Assembly (NCBI RefSeq): GCF_001649575.2
Contig: NC_051439.1
Coordinates: 5,329,886 to 5,393,885, forward strand
Source of the DNA: Kryptolebias marmoratus
Taxonomy: Eukaryota > Chordata > Actinopteri > Cyprinodontiformes > Rivulidae
Length of the DNA: 64,000 nt
Direction of reading: 5' to 3'
The notes under the pieces were generated by a model. The model did not search any database. It had not been told where the DNA came from and was given only the letters and a program-made list of their open reading frames with translations. Both the position numbers and the translations under genes were made by a program. Shown piece by piece: positions 54,980-64,000 of the stretch (position 1 is its first letter; each line of letters starts with the position of its first letter).

Positions 54980-56970
54980 CATTCAGAGTTCTCCAAAGTC
55001 CAGCTCCACACTCAGATAACAGATTTTCTGACTGAGGGTCAGCTGTCTTTTCTTCTTGTTATTACAAACTCCAGAGACTGCAGGTGGGACATTAACAGAG
55101 CTGTGTGAGCTCTGGCTTGATGAGGTGAGGTGAATCTGAAAGAAATCAATTGTATAGTCCAGGGTTTGGATTCCCTGACTCCTGATTGGTGCCAATGCCG
55201 CCTTGAGGCATTTTGTAAACACCCAAGGAGCGAGGGGTAAACCAAACGGCAGGACCTGATATTTCTACTCTATGTTTTCAAAAGCAAAGCTCAGAAATTG
55301 TCTGTTTGGGTAGGATTGAAACATGAAAATCTGTCTTCCAGTTCCACTGATATAAACAGGTCCTGGATGCAGAAAATGCATTACTTGGCACAGAGTTAAC
55401 ATTCTGGATTTGAATGTTCACAGCCATTTGTTTAACTGTCTCAGATCCAGTACAGGACAGAGACCTACCTCCTTTTTCAGGGTCACAAAATAGAGGCTGT
55501 AAAGCCCGCTGTTGGCCTCCTGTGTGGGGACAGTTTTTATCGGACCCTTTTCTGGAAGTGAGTGGATCTCCTCTCTCAGTACTGGAGCGAAAGCCAGCTG
55601 CACTCCTGACAGTGTGTAACGACGGAGGAGGCTTGATGAATTGCAACCTATGTCGAGATCCCATAATCCATTGCAACAGTGCTTATGGGCACTGTGTGGC
55701 ATGATTATTTATGGGACCACAGCGCCCTCTTGTGGGAAGCTGGCGCTTAATGTTGTGCAGGGCAGAGAGTGGGAACCTGTCTGTATGAACACGATCTTCT
55801 TTATTTCTGAGATTTAATTTATAATGTTTAAGAAAATATTGCACAGAGCAGTGTGAACAGAACACCATGTCTTTAGCTGATTTAGTCCATGAGAACATTT
55901 ATTCATTTCACAAATAGCAGGGAAAGCAGTGTGTATGTGCTGTGCTTAAACACGACAACTGCTTAATCTGGGCTTTTTTCACTCCAGAGCAGACTGTTCA
56001 AAAGGAGTTCTCCATTTTGCCCCGTTGGTAGAGAGTCTCAAGTTTGAAACCACTCCCACTGCAGAGCTAGGCAGACTGTTGCTTCTTTCCTTTCACTGTT
56101 GATGAGGTTTTTGATGCCACCGCCTGCCTCTGGACAAAACAGTGCTTGGACCATGCAAACTGCCCAAACTGAGAGAGGTTTCGCTGACCTGCAGGGAAAC
56201 AGCAGCTGCTGCAATCCCGCCTCCAGCAAGGGTCTCTTTTGTGCCGAGGGAGGGAGTGGGGGCACACTCCCGTAGTTGCTGAATGGTCCAGGCTAGGAGT
56301 ACTGCCACCTTGGCACACACAGACACAATGCTTCCTCATGCTTCTTCCTCTGATCACAGCAAGTCTGAATTTTCTCCATGGCTTGCCCCCATAGGTGTGA
56401 CAGCTTGGTGAAGGAAATCTGAGCCCTCAGCCCTCGCTCTCTGGCAGCTTACGAGGGCGAGCCCTAGATGGCACTGTGCAACAACCTCTTCCACCATGCC
56501 TTTTCCCAGAGTGATACGGTACTGGACAGTTGAAGGATAAAATCGATCCCTTGAGCAGAATATGTCCAGCAGCCCAGCAGAGTTTTCTTCAGCCAGCATC
56601 ACCTTGTGCAGCTCCTGCAGCTTTTCCACTTGGTAAGCCTGCAGCATCAACGGCATGTTGAGGGCGCCGGCAGTGAGATCCTGTGTGCAGTAAACATTTT
56701 TTCCAGCTGAGCTGCCGAGAAATGGTACTTCTTGGGTTTGCCAGCTGATACTTTTGGCTTGGGTGGCAAATGGGCTGCAAATGTTTCATCCATGAAGGGA
56801 ATGTTTGCTAGACCCACCTGTTCCATGGTCTCCAGGTCCAAAAACTGGGAGAAAGGCAGAGACTGTTGGGCTCTGCGTTTCCCTTAAGCTCTGGCCTCGG
56901 GGAAGGGCGGGTGATAATGTATGGACTGTGGTGTCTCCTCTGGCCACTGTATGATTCTCAGCTACTGCCA
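54980..56970 (-). mobile_element. Degenerate DIRS-like retrotransposon
   Basis: Read on the minus strand it starts with a Gag-like part (56970-56350), then a reverse-transcriptase part: VLREEIHSLPEKGPI, GLYSLYFVTLKKEVG, CPVLDLRQLN (about 55640-55420), VLPFGLPLAPWVFTKCLKAA and a decayed L-Y-DD-like position near 55170. The order and the EEI..L-KGPI / LPFGL-LAP-VFTK motifs fit DIRS-type elements. Many frame shifts; no intact ORF. Confidence 0.6.
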
Positions 56971-57225
56971 CACCAACTTTATCCCAGTATCTGCAAAGTT
57001 GACTGAGTTGTAGTCATTTTTGTGTTAGCTAAAGTGGCTTAGCTGTGGTGGCCATCTTAAATCATGTTGACTCCTGAAGTTACTCAATTTCTGAGAATTA
57101 AAAAGAAAAATGTCTTGTCTTGTGGTTCGTGAGCTGTTTGGAGAACCGTACAGATAAACAAACACACAGACACGGATAAAACCATAATTGCCCTTTCACC
57201 TTTGGCGGTAGTCAATGATGGCGGT
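56905..57225 (-). repeat. R-family repeat, one unit
   Basis: CTCAGCTACTGCCACACCAA, GTGGCCATCTTAAATC (about 57046), and the terminus ATTGCCCTTTCACCTTTGGC, about 60 bp before the zbtb24 exon. Confidence 0.68.
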
Positions 57226-57285
57226 TAGTAAATGAAAAAGTAAATTTTTGGTTGTTGTTTGACAGACTCCTTTAAATTATTTCAG

Positions 57286-60200
57286 GAACAGATGACCTTC
57301 GGAGGAGGAGATGTCTCAAACAAAAGCAGCTCCAACTTCATCTATGGTGGTTGTTTGTTCAGACCTGTATAATCAGAACATTCTGAGGAACTTCGACAGG
57401 CTCAGGAAAAGCGACCTACTGTGCGACGTCACTCTTGTTGTGGAGAATGTGGACTTTAAGGCACACAAAGCCATGCTGGCGGCAAGCAGTGCGTATTTCT
57501 CCAACATGCTGACAGCAGAAGACCAGATCCATCAGTCAAAGTACCAGCTGGATGGGATGACAGCAGTGGTCTTTACCACCGTACTGGAGTTCATCTACAA
57601 CGCCCGGGTGTTGGTGGAGGAAAGCGCCGTGGAGAAGCTCCTGGCTGCAGCTCATCTCATGGAAGTCGGTGAACTGGTCAAAGTGCTCACTGAGCTCGCA
57701 AGCTCCACAGGAGTTAAATGGGACCGCATGAAAGGAGACAACGCTGAGGTGGCAGATCTGCTGAAACGCAAAAGAGGACGACCAAAGAAAGACGTGCATG
57801 CATCCTGTGAGAGTTCAGACAGCAGGCGGCCTGGAGATGGAGAAACGGCAGCTCCTAAAGAGAAGGAGGGTTATAACCCCGGCCCCGAGCAGAGACGCCA
57901 CAGCAAACGCAAAATCAGAACTCCGGTGAAATATAAGGGCTACAAAATTGACCCAGATACAGCCGGAAGCAAAGAGGCTGAAAGGAGGGACGGCAGGAGA
58001 AAATACCCCAACACAGAGGCACGATGTGAGGACTGTGGGAAAGTCTTCAAACACCACCTGTTTTTAAAGATTCATCGAAGGACTCACACTGGTGATTGTT
58101 TGAATGCTGAGTCAGCATTCACTATTGTTTTACAGTTCATGGTTTCTTGGACTAAATGCTTCGGCATATGTTCAGCCATTCATATATCTAAACATTCAGG
58201 TTGTTCAACACATTATGGCTGTGATTTTTGTTTTTTTTGTAACATTTATACCTTTTAAAATATTGATCTTTCTTTACTTTTTTTAAATTGAAATTAATGA
58301 AGAACCCTTAAAAGAGAACATATTGTGCTCTTTAAAATCTACTTCAGCATATTTGCATTCAAACAACTTTTAGCAAAGTGATTCAGCACTCAGCAGTAGC
58401 ACTGCATTTAAACAAAAACTCTATTTCTCTAATTTTAATTTAAAGGATCTTTAAGATTTCACGTACTGTAAAAATCTGCTAAGGAGCAAACGGGCAGCGC
58501 CAGTCTCAGACCGCTGAACCCCTCGTTGTGTTTTCTGTTTGCTTTCAGGAGAGAAGCCTTTCTATTGCTTGGTTTGTGAGAAAACCTTCACACAGAAGCA
58601 CACACTGCTGGCTCACCAGCGCATCCATACAGGAGAGAAGCCTTTCGTTTGCACCATCTGCTCCAAAGCACTTTCCACCAGAAGCTCCCTGCAGGAGCAC
58701 ATGAACCTCCATGACGGTAGGATCGGATCAAGCTAGCTACTGATTTGATCCCATTCGTTAGTTTCCAGCAAACCCTGGAAGCTTTTCTTTAAAAAATCTA
58801 ATAATCATCTCTGTAACACATTATTGCTTATAGACAATTAGAACTAATTATTTTTGTACTACTTACTTTTACAGCCTTTTGTTGCCCCTGGAACAACTTT
58901 TTTGAGATGTGTTGCTGCCATCAGATTCAAAATGACTTTTTTTTTTTCCCTAAAAATTTGTACAATTTCTTAGTTGAAACATCTGCTAAGTTGGCTGTGC
59001 TACATTGTGAATAGAATATGGGTTTAGGAGATCAAAAGAGATTCAAATTTTGTTTTTGTTTTCATTTACATTTTACAAAACTTCCCTTTTTAATGACTTG
59101 AGGTTATAGTTCCTCGATTTTTGAATAATTGCACCAACAGTTGTTTGTTGCTGATGATTCCAGTCTTGTCCAGATCTCATATCTTGTTCCTGACAGCTCT
59201 TTAGTTTCACACATGGTGGTGGACAGATGGGAGTTTCAGAAACTGAGTTTGGAGACTGGTGTGTTTTATACTTGTACCAAATTGAGATCTAGGAGTGTCT
59301 GTAACTGATTAAGAGGTTGATTGATTGTAATCTGTGTGCCAGGCCTTAAGACTGAATACTTATTTCATTCAATGACATGCAAACCAGTTTGTAGCTTTTT
59401 GTGACGTGGGGTTTTTTTTTTCGTTGATGTTCTGTCTCCTCTCATTCAGATGAAACTACCAAATCATTAGAGGTCACATAATTATTACCTATTGGTTTTT
59501 ATCTTTTTGCACATAGGTGAAAAAAAGGGCAAATTACACAACAAAACATGCAGCTCGATCAGGGATAGGGTGCTACGACTTTTTGGTGACACATAAGAGC
59601 ATCCGGCCCTCTTTGGAGCTATTGAAGTGAAGTGAAGTGAAGTGAAGTGAAGTGAAGTGAAGTGAAATTTATTTATATAGCACTTTTCAGCACTTTTCAA
59701 AGTGCTTTACAACACAGAAACAACAATCAGGTACAGAATCAAATACAGAGATAAAAACATCAAAATCAAATATAGAAATATATCAATCAGGTAATTTTAG
59801 CTAATAGTAAGATTGGTATGAGATAACAGATTGGTTATTGGTATTACTATAACAGAGTAGGGTTGATATAACAATAACAGGTCTTTAATGTGTAATACTT
59901 CTGACTTAGACCGTTTAAGCATGAATAAACTTTCCTCTAAGAGAAAGCATTTACTCCAACTTCACACTAGAAACATCATTCTGAGTTTAAACAAGTCAAA
60001 CTTTTCTTACGTACACAAATCCTTTTAGTACAAATTATACATCAAAATGTATTTTTGTCTTCTTTCACTCAGTGTGTGTCTCACAGCTATAGGACTTAAA
60101 TTTTCTTTCAAGTCCCCCTAAATGCATATCTTCTACATAAAACACTGTAGAAAAATAAAAATTGCAGGTGTGACCATCAGGGCCTTCTGCCGCTCACGGT

Positions 60201-60466
60201 TCAAGGATTTTTAACATCTGACTCACAGTTTTCACAAAGTGACTTTGTTTGAGGCTTACATTTAACTGTTTCTGTCTGCCTTCTATTAAGTCAGGGAGTG
60301 ACAGACACAGGTTACCATGGTGATCAAATTGAGCCCCTGGCACCAGGTTTAACATTATTTTTTTAATCTTGGTTATCTGTACACTTCTACAGTTCATACA
60401 TCAAAATGTAGGGATTTTTTTAGCTTGGATTATTGGATTATAACAAGGTTCTGTTTACATTTTGGT

Positions 60467-60507
<41 letters not shown>

Positions 60508-61497
60508 CACTAACAGCCAGCTGCTACAGTCATAATTACACTACAGTGTGCATATCTAGTCTAACAGGTCTGCAGAGATTTTTTTCATTGTAGGACGTTT
60601 ACATCTGTTTATGCAAACAGTCCTATATACTGTAAACGGTATAACAGGCAGGAACTTATAGGTTTTATCTGTCTGTTGTTTTAAAGAACAAATTATGTGG
60701 GCCTTGTGGGAAAAATTCTAGACATTTAGAAAAAATTGTCAGAATTGTGAATTTTTTTGTTACATTGGACGAATCTAACTTGGTGATGATTACAATCCTT
60801 GCAACATTGATATTCCTAATGATTCAGTGTTTAAAAAAGCATTTAATACTCTCACAAGAATGATGTCTAAACATCTCCCTGATAATTATCTGGTTGAATA
60901 AATGATTTGCCATGAATCATCAAAGGCCTTGTTCTTCATCAGCATATTAGTTTCCACTTCAGATAATTGACTTTAACCTGTTTCCTCAGTTGAGAAAGTC
61001 TTTGGCTGTGACAAATGTGGAAAGGCTTTTAATCAGAAGAGGCAACTTCAGAGCCACTACAGAGTCCATACGGGTAAGAAACCAACATTTGCGAGCAGGT
61101 CAATGCTATTTTTTTGTAATCGCGCTTTAGACTTAACATTATCTCCTAAGTTTGTTTTCTTTGACCAAAGGGAAATCGTTACCAGAGTGTGCTCAGTGTC
61201 ATCATAAGTTTATGGATGCAGCTCAACTCAAGAAGCACCTCAGAACTCATACAGGTAAAACCCACCAGCTTTGAGACTCTTTTTCAGTCTGTAGTATTAC
61301 AAAATGCCTAAAGTAATATCAGTATTACAAATAATTAATGGAGACTTTAATCTTTTCTCAGGGGAGAAGCCTTTCACTTGTGAGATTTGTGGGAAATGTT
61401 TCACAGCCAAAAGCACACTGCAGATTCACATCCGCATTCACAGGTGAGGAAAGAAACTTGAGTTCTAGATTTATCTTAAGCAGATAGTTCAGGCACT

Positions 61498-61562
<65 letters not shown>

Positions 61563-63041
61563 TCAGTGGATGTACCAACATTTATTCTGACAGCTACAGT
61601 CCTGGGAAGAAGAATGTCAGTTCTAGGATTTCTATATAAGGGGATAAAATCAACAATCTGATCCTAACCAGGTTCTAAAATTATTCAGATTTAACATCAA
61701 ATGATTAAAAACCCAACAGGTTCCACCATGTCTATGTTTTTAAACCAAAACAAAGCCTAAATTATTTGTGAAAATCTGCTTCCAGCCTCTGATCATAACA
61801 CTCAGTAGTGGTTTGTGATTATGGATGAATTTTGGCCCATTCTTCTTTCCAACGTTGCTCTTAGAACCTGGTAAAGACCAGATCATTTTTATTATGTTCT
61901 GATACATAAAACCCTAGAATTACTGTAATAAAGGCTGAACATTATTTTCCCATTACTGTAGTTTTAATTAAAAATATCCTATTTAGTTGTAAAAGATAGT
62001 TTTATATTAAATATAAATTAAAAATGTGATGCGTTTTTGCTCACATCTTGTTGTATTTAAAGATGCAGTAGAGTCTCTTTGGTTACATCAACAGTGACGT
62101 TAGCATTTATGAGCAGTACACCTGTACAGGCTTCATGTGATCCATTTTAGATACAAAACGACTGATTATAATCGCTTTTTATTTACCTCTGCAGAGGTGA
62201 GAAGCCATACGAGTGCAACGTCTGTAACAAGTCCTTCTCTGACCCCAGTGCGAGGAGACGACACATTGCCTCCCACTCGGGGAAGAAACCTTTCACTTGT
62301 TCCATCTGCACCCTTTCATTTACCCGTCTGGACAATCTGAAAACGCACACTAAGTCCCACAACAAGGAGAGACCAGCGTCAACAGAGGCGCCACCAGTGG
62401 CACCGCAGGAGGAGGCACGCAGCATTGTTCAGCTGCAGCCGTTCCAGACGCCCCTCGGCTCTGAGCAGGAGATCCAGCTGGTGGTGACGGAGGGTGTGGA
62501 CAACATTAATTTTGTACCAGCTCAGGAGCAGGAGCTCAACCTCATCACCGCAGAAACGGTGCAGTCGGCCCACTCCAGGCTCACACTCCTCACAAAGCCA
62601 CCGGGACACGTAGAGAACCTGGCTCTTGTCGCTCAGGGCGACGTGGTGGCTCCGACGCCTCAGATTCATCCCGTGGGCGTGCTGGAGAGCCACCAGTCCG
62701 AGCAGATGCACGTCATCACACTGAGTAAAGAAGCCATGGAGCACCTGCAGGTCCACCACGGTCCCGCGCATCCGCTGCAGATAACCCGTCCCGTCCAGCA
62801 GCTGCAGGTGATGCAGCAGCCCGTGCATCAGCTGGCTGTGGCTCAGGAGAGCTCCCAGGGGCTGGGGAGCAGGGAACAACACAGCCAGGCCATCCATATC
62901 AGCAGCCAGAGCAGCCAGCCCATCTCCATCAGCCAGACCAGTGAGCAGATCTCCAGCCACCACATCCACGGGCAGACGTTTCAGATCCAGGCCGGAACTG
63001 TCTCCTACCTGTACACCACCGGGCTGCCTCAGGAGAGCTGA
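57286..63041 (+). CDS. zbtb24: ZBTB24: BTB, AT-hook and eight C2H2 zinc fingers
   Basis: Nuclear DNA-binding regulator; in mammals it activates CDCA7 and its loss causes ICF syndrome type 2. Six coding exons (57311-58091, 58549-58716, 60990-61073, 61171-61254, 61362-61443, 62195-63041) join in frame to 681 codons plus stop; human has 697. Domains: BTB/POZ (about residues 20-135, [20 protein letters not shown]), AT-hook RKRGRPKK (about 155-163), and eight C2H2 fingers (about 237-460) starting [11 protein letters not shown] and ending [18 protein letters not shown] with TGEKP-type linkers. A glutamine/histidine-rich tail follows. Eight fingers plus an AT-hook after the BTB is the ZBTB24 arrangement. 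The start at 57311 lies 25 nt into an exon opened by ttatttcag, so an untranslated exon lies upstream. Confidence 0.96.
57311..58091 (+). CDS. zbtb24: zbtb24 coding exon 1: BTB, AT-hook, first zinc finger
   Basis: 781 nt of coding sequence, ending at CACTG before gtgatt. The ATG is preceded by a purine-rich GGAGGAGGAG. The frame runs on past the donor into an S-family repeat until 58258, but the next finger resumes only at 58549, so the donor at 58092 is the natural exon end. Confidence 0.94.
58095..58450 (+). repeat. S-family repeat touching the zbtb24 exon, with exact Maf recognition element
   Basis: Begins within a few bases of the splice donor at 58092. It contains GAATGCTGAGTCAGCATTC (58102-58120), with TGCTGAGTCAGCA at 58105-58117, then the CATATGTTCAGCCATTCATA body. 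It ends near the CAGCACTCAGCAGTAGCACT stretch. It lacks the AGCTAAAA array of other copies. Confidence 0.72.
58549..58716 (+). CDS. zbtb24: zbtb24 coding exon 2: zinc fingers 2 and 3
   Basis: 168 nt, fingers [18 protein letters not shown] and [17 protein letters not shown] with GEKPF linkers. Acceptor gctttcag, donor gtagga. Confidence 0.95.
58850..59090. mobile_element. Tc1/mariner end fragment
   Basis: ACAGCCTTTTGTTGCCCCTG, CAACTTTTTTGAGATGTGTT and ATATGGGTTTAGGAGAT match the right end of the 29634-30972 element. Confidence 0.6.
59091..59470. mobile_element. Unidentified DNA-transposon-like fragment
   Basis: Non-coding DNA with the look of a decayed fish transposon (AAGACTGAATACTTATTTCA). 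No family assigned. Confidence 0.3.
59624..59800 (+). repeat. (GTGAA)n tract leading into a 'TATAGCAC' repeat
   Basis: About nine GTGAA units (59624-59666), then TTTATTTATATAGCACTTTT and AAAGTGCTTTACAACACAGA. Confidence 0.7.
59801..60989. other. Zbtb24 intron, (TA)n tract only
   Basis: AT-rich intron with a (TA)n run at about 60473-60506; the open frame at 60194-60397 (-) is unsupported. Confidence 0.5.
60990..61073 (+). CDS. zbtb24: zbtb24 coding exon 3: zinc finger 4
   Basis: 84 nt, one finger ([21 protein letters not shown]), after tttcctcag and before gtaaga. Confidence 0.93.
61171..61254 (+). CDS. zbtb24: zbtb24 coding exon 4: zinc finger 5
   Basis: 84 nt, one finger ([18 protein letters not shown]), acceptor gaccaaag, donor gtaaaa. 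Same length and phase as the previous exon. Confidence 0.92.
61362..61443 (+). CDS. zbtb24: zbtb24 coding exon 5: zinc finger 6
   Basis: 82 nt, GEKPF linker and finger [18 protein letters not shown], ending in phase 2 before gtgagg. Confidence 0.93.
61501..61559 (+). repeat. (AC)n microsatellite
   Basis: About 29 AC units in the zbtb24 intron after coding exon 5. Confidence 0.95.
61660..61940. mobile_element. Possible DNA-transposon fragment in zbtb24 intron
   Basis: AATTTTGGCCCATTCTTCTT and similar phrases resemble decayed fish Tc1-type elements. No ends found. Confidence 0.3.
62195..63041 (+). CDS. zbtb24: zbtb24 coding exon 6: zinc fingers 7-8 and C-terminal tail
   Basis: 847 nt to a TGA stop. 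Fingers [17 protein letters not shown] and [17 protein letters not shown], then about 220 residues rich in Gln, His and Ser (for example [14 protein letters not shown]) that end [10 protein letters not shown], as in ZBTB24. Confidence 0.94.
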
Positions 63042-63560
63042 GTGTGAGCTGTCTGAAGGTGCTGAAGTGATCATGCTGCTGCTGTAAACATCAGTTATAG
63101 ACAGGAACTATATCTGTATCTGTAGGTCTGCAGGTCGTATTGCATATTTGCTTTTTTTTTTCTTTTTTTTACATTTTCTGTTACCAAGTGTTACATGCAC
63201 TAGATATCGCAATACTGCTGGGGGATGGGGGGTTCGTGTTATTTAAGGCAACATAGATGTTTCAAACTTTTTGTTCTGGATTCTGTGTAAATATGTAAAG
63301 AACTGCAAAAAAAAATAGAGATCAATGGGATTTTGGTGAAACAGATAAGAAAACAAAGTCATTTTTAAAGCTCTGTTGCTCAGACATACTACACATTAGA
63401 AACATCATTTAAAGATTAAACAAATCACAGAAAGTTGGACTTTTCTCCCCTTGGATATTTTATGCTTTTATTGCTGTCATAAATCAGTCATGGTCAATAT
63501 AAATAAATCTTTTTGACAAAAAACAAACCCAATAAACTTTCTTCAAAGTAAATCAAATGT
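63042..63560 (+). other. zbtb24: zbtb24 3' UTR with two AATAAA signals
   Basis: AATAAA at 63502-63507 and 63531-63536, about 460-490 bp after the stop. The UTR is AT-rich with poly-T runs. A Tc1-like transposon begins soon after. Confidence 0.6.
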
Positions 63561-63589
63561 CTACAGAGTAATACAATAAAAAAATAAAA

Positions 63590-64000
63590 TATATAATGTC
63601 AAATAAGTGATTGCATAAATTATAACCCCCTTTAAAGTGACTGTCCTAATTCAACTCAGGGAAAATATTATTGAAAAGTCCAAATCAGGGATGGATACAG
63701 AAGGATTTCTAAGTCCCTAAACTTCCCCAGGAGTTCTGTTAAATCCATCATCAGGAGATGGAAGGAATATGGGACGTGTGTAAATCTACCAAGAGCAGGC
63801 CGTCCTCACAAACTGAGTAACTGTGAAGAAGGAGAATAATGAGACACAACCAAGACACCTGGGAGCTCTCTGAAGGAGGTCCAGGCTGCAGTAGGTGAGA
63901 TGAGACAGACTGGACTTATAACACCTGTTGTTCAGGTTCTTCACCAGTCTGAGCTTCATGGGAGAGAGGCAAACAGAAAACCACTGTTGAAGAAAACTCA
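63590..64000 (+). mobile_element. Tc1-like transposon, cut by the window edge
   Basis: Transposase N-terminal domain DNA from about 63738: the pattern for SIIRRWKEYGTCVNLPRAGR then PHKLS. A frame break follows near 63820, and the frame later resumes as VLHQSELHGREANRKPLLKK-like sequence to the edge. Family-typical but frameshifted. Confidence 0.7.

Noticed and set aside
57311..58258. 315-residue ZBTB24 ending in the intron as the main product
   Set aside because: The other seven fingers continue in frame in downstream exons; readthrough is at most a minor form.
61358..61558. Cys-Val repeat protein on the minus strand
   Set aside because: It is the (AC)n microsatellite translated.

Overview
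This is a stretch of teleost fish chromosome. Three spliced vertebrate genes lie in a background crowded with fish-type transposons, simple repeats and AT-rich non-coding DNA. There are no operons, ribosome binding sites or prokaryotic features. Tc1/mariner remnants, a LINE 3' end, DIRS-like debris and the common 'TATAGCAC' repeats all point to a ray-finned fish. The species cannot be named from sequence alone.

Layout. 1-23.7 kb has no coding exon I can support. It holds decayed transposons, two LTR-like segments, several copies of two abundant unnamed repeat families (called R and S here), and GC-richer blocks that may be regulatory or 5' exons. 23.7-44.5 kb (+) is a SASH1-type scaffold gene. 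Its 17 recognisable coding exons join without a frame break into 953 codons ending in a stop, containing the conserved N-terminal/SLY region, an SH3 domain and one SAM domain. The first coding exon was not found, and the second, C-terminal SAM domain of SASH1 is absent. 46.0-48.5 kb and 50.2-52.7 kb (-) are two tandem, intact copies of D-aspartate oxidase (DDO): four coding exons, 337 aa, C-terminal AKL peroxisomal signal. 57.3-63.0 kb (+) is ZBTB24, complete: six coding exons, 681 aa, BTB, AT-hook and eight C2H2 zinc fingers. A GC-rich segment at 53.2-53.5 kb, between DDO copy 2 and ZBTB24, looks like its promoter and untranslated first exon. A Tc1-like transposon runs off the right edge.

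History. The DDO pair arose by a tandem duplication that began in the last SASH1 intron and ended just upstream of DDO. The second unit (49.03-53.24 kb) carries a truncated copy of the last SASH1 exon fused to a transposon. A core of 2,520 bp is identical between the copies although both flanks have diverged. This suggests gene conversion, or an assembly artefact. Inside that core a LINE fragment sits in DDO intron 1 with a 14-bp target-site duplication, itself nested in an R repeat.

Repeats. Families R and S together occupy roughly a fifth of the window. Each has palindromic ends around an internal tandem array. R carries a YY1-like AAGATGGC core in nearly every unit. S carries an exact Maf recognition element (TGCTGAGTCAGCA) at one end in three copies. 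They are the least explained structures here. The three genes have unrelated known roles (signalling scaffold, peroxisomal D-amino-acid catabolism, transcriptional regulation), so they are neighbours rather than a pathway.
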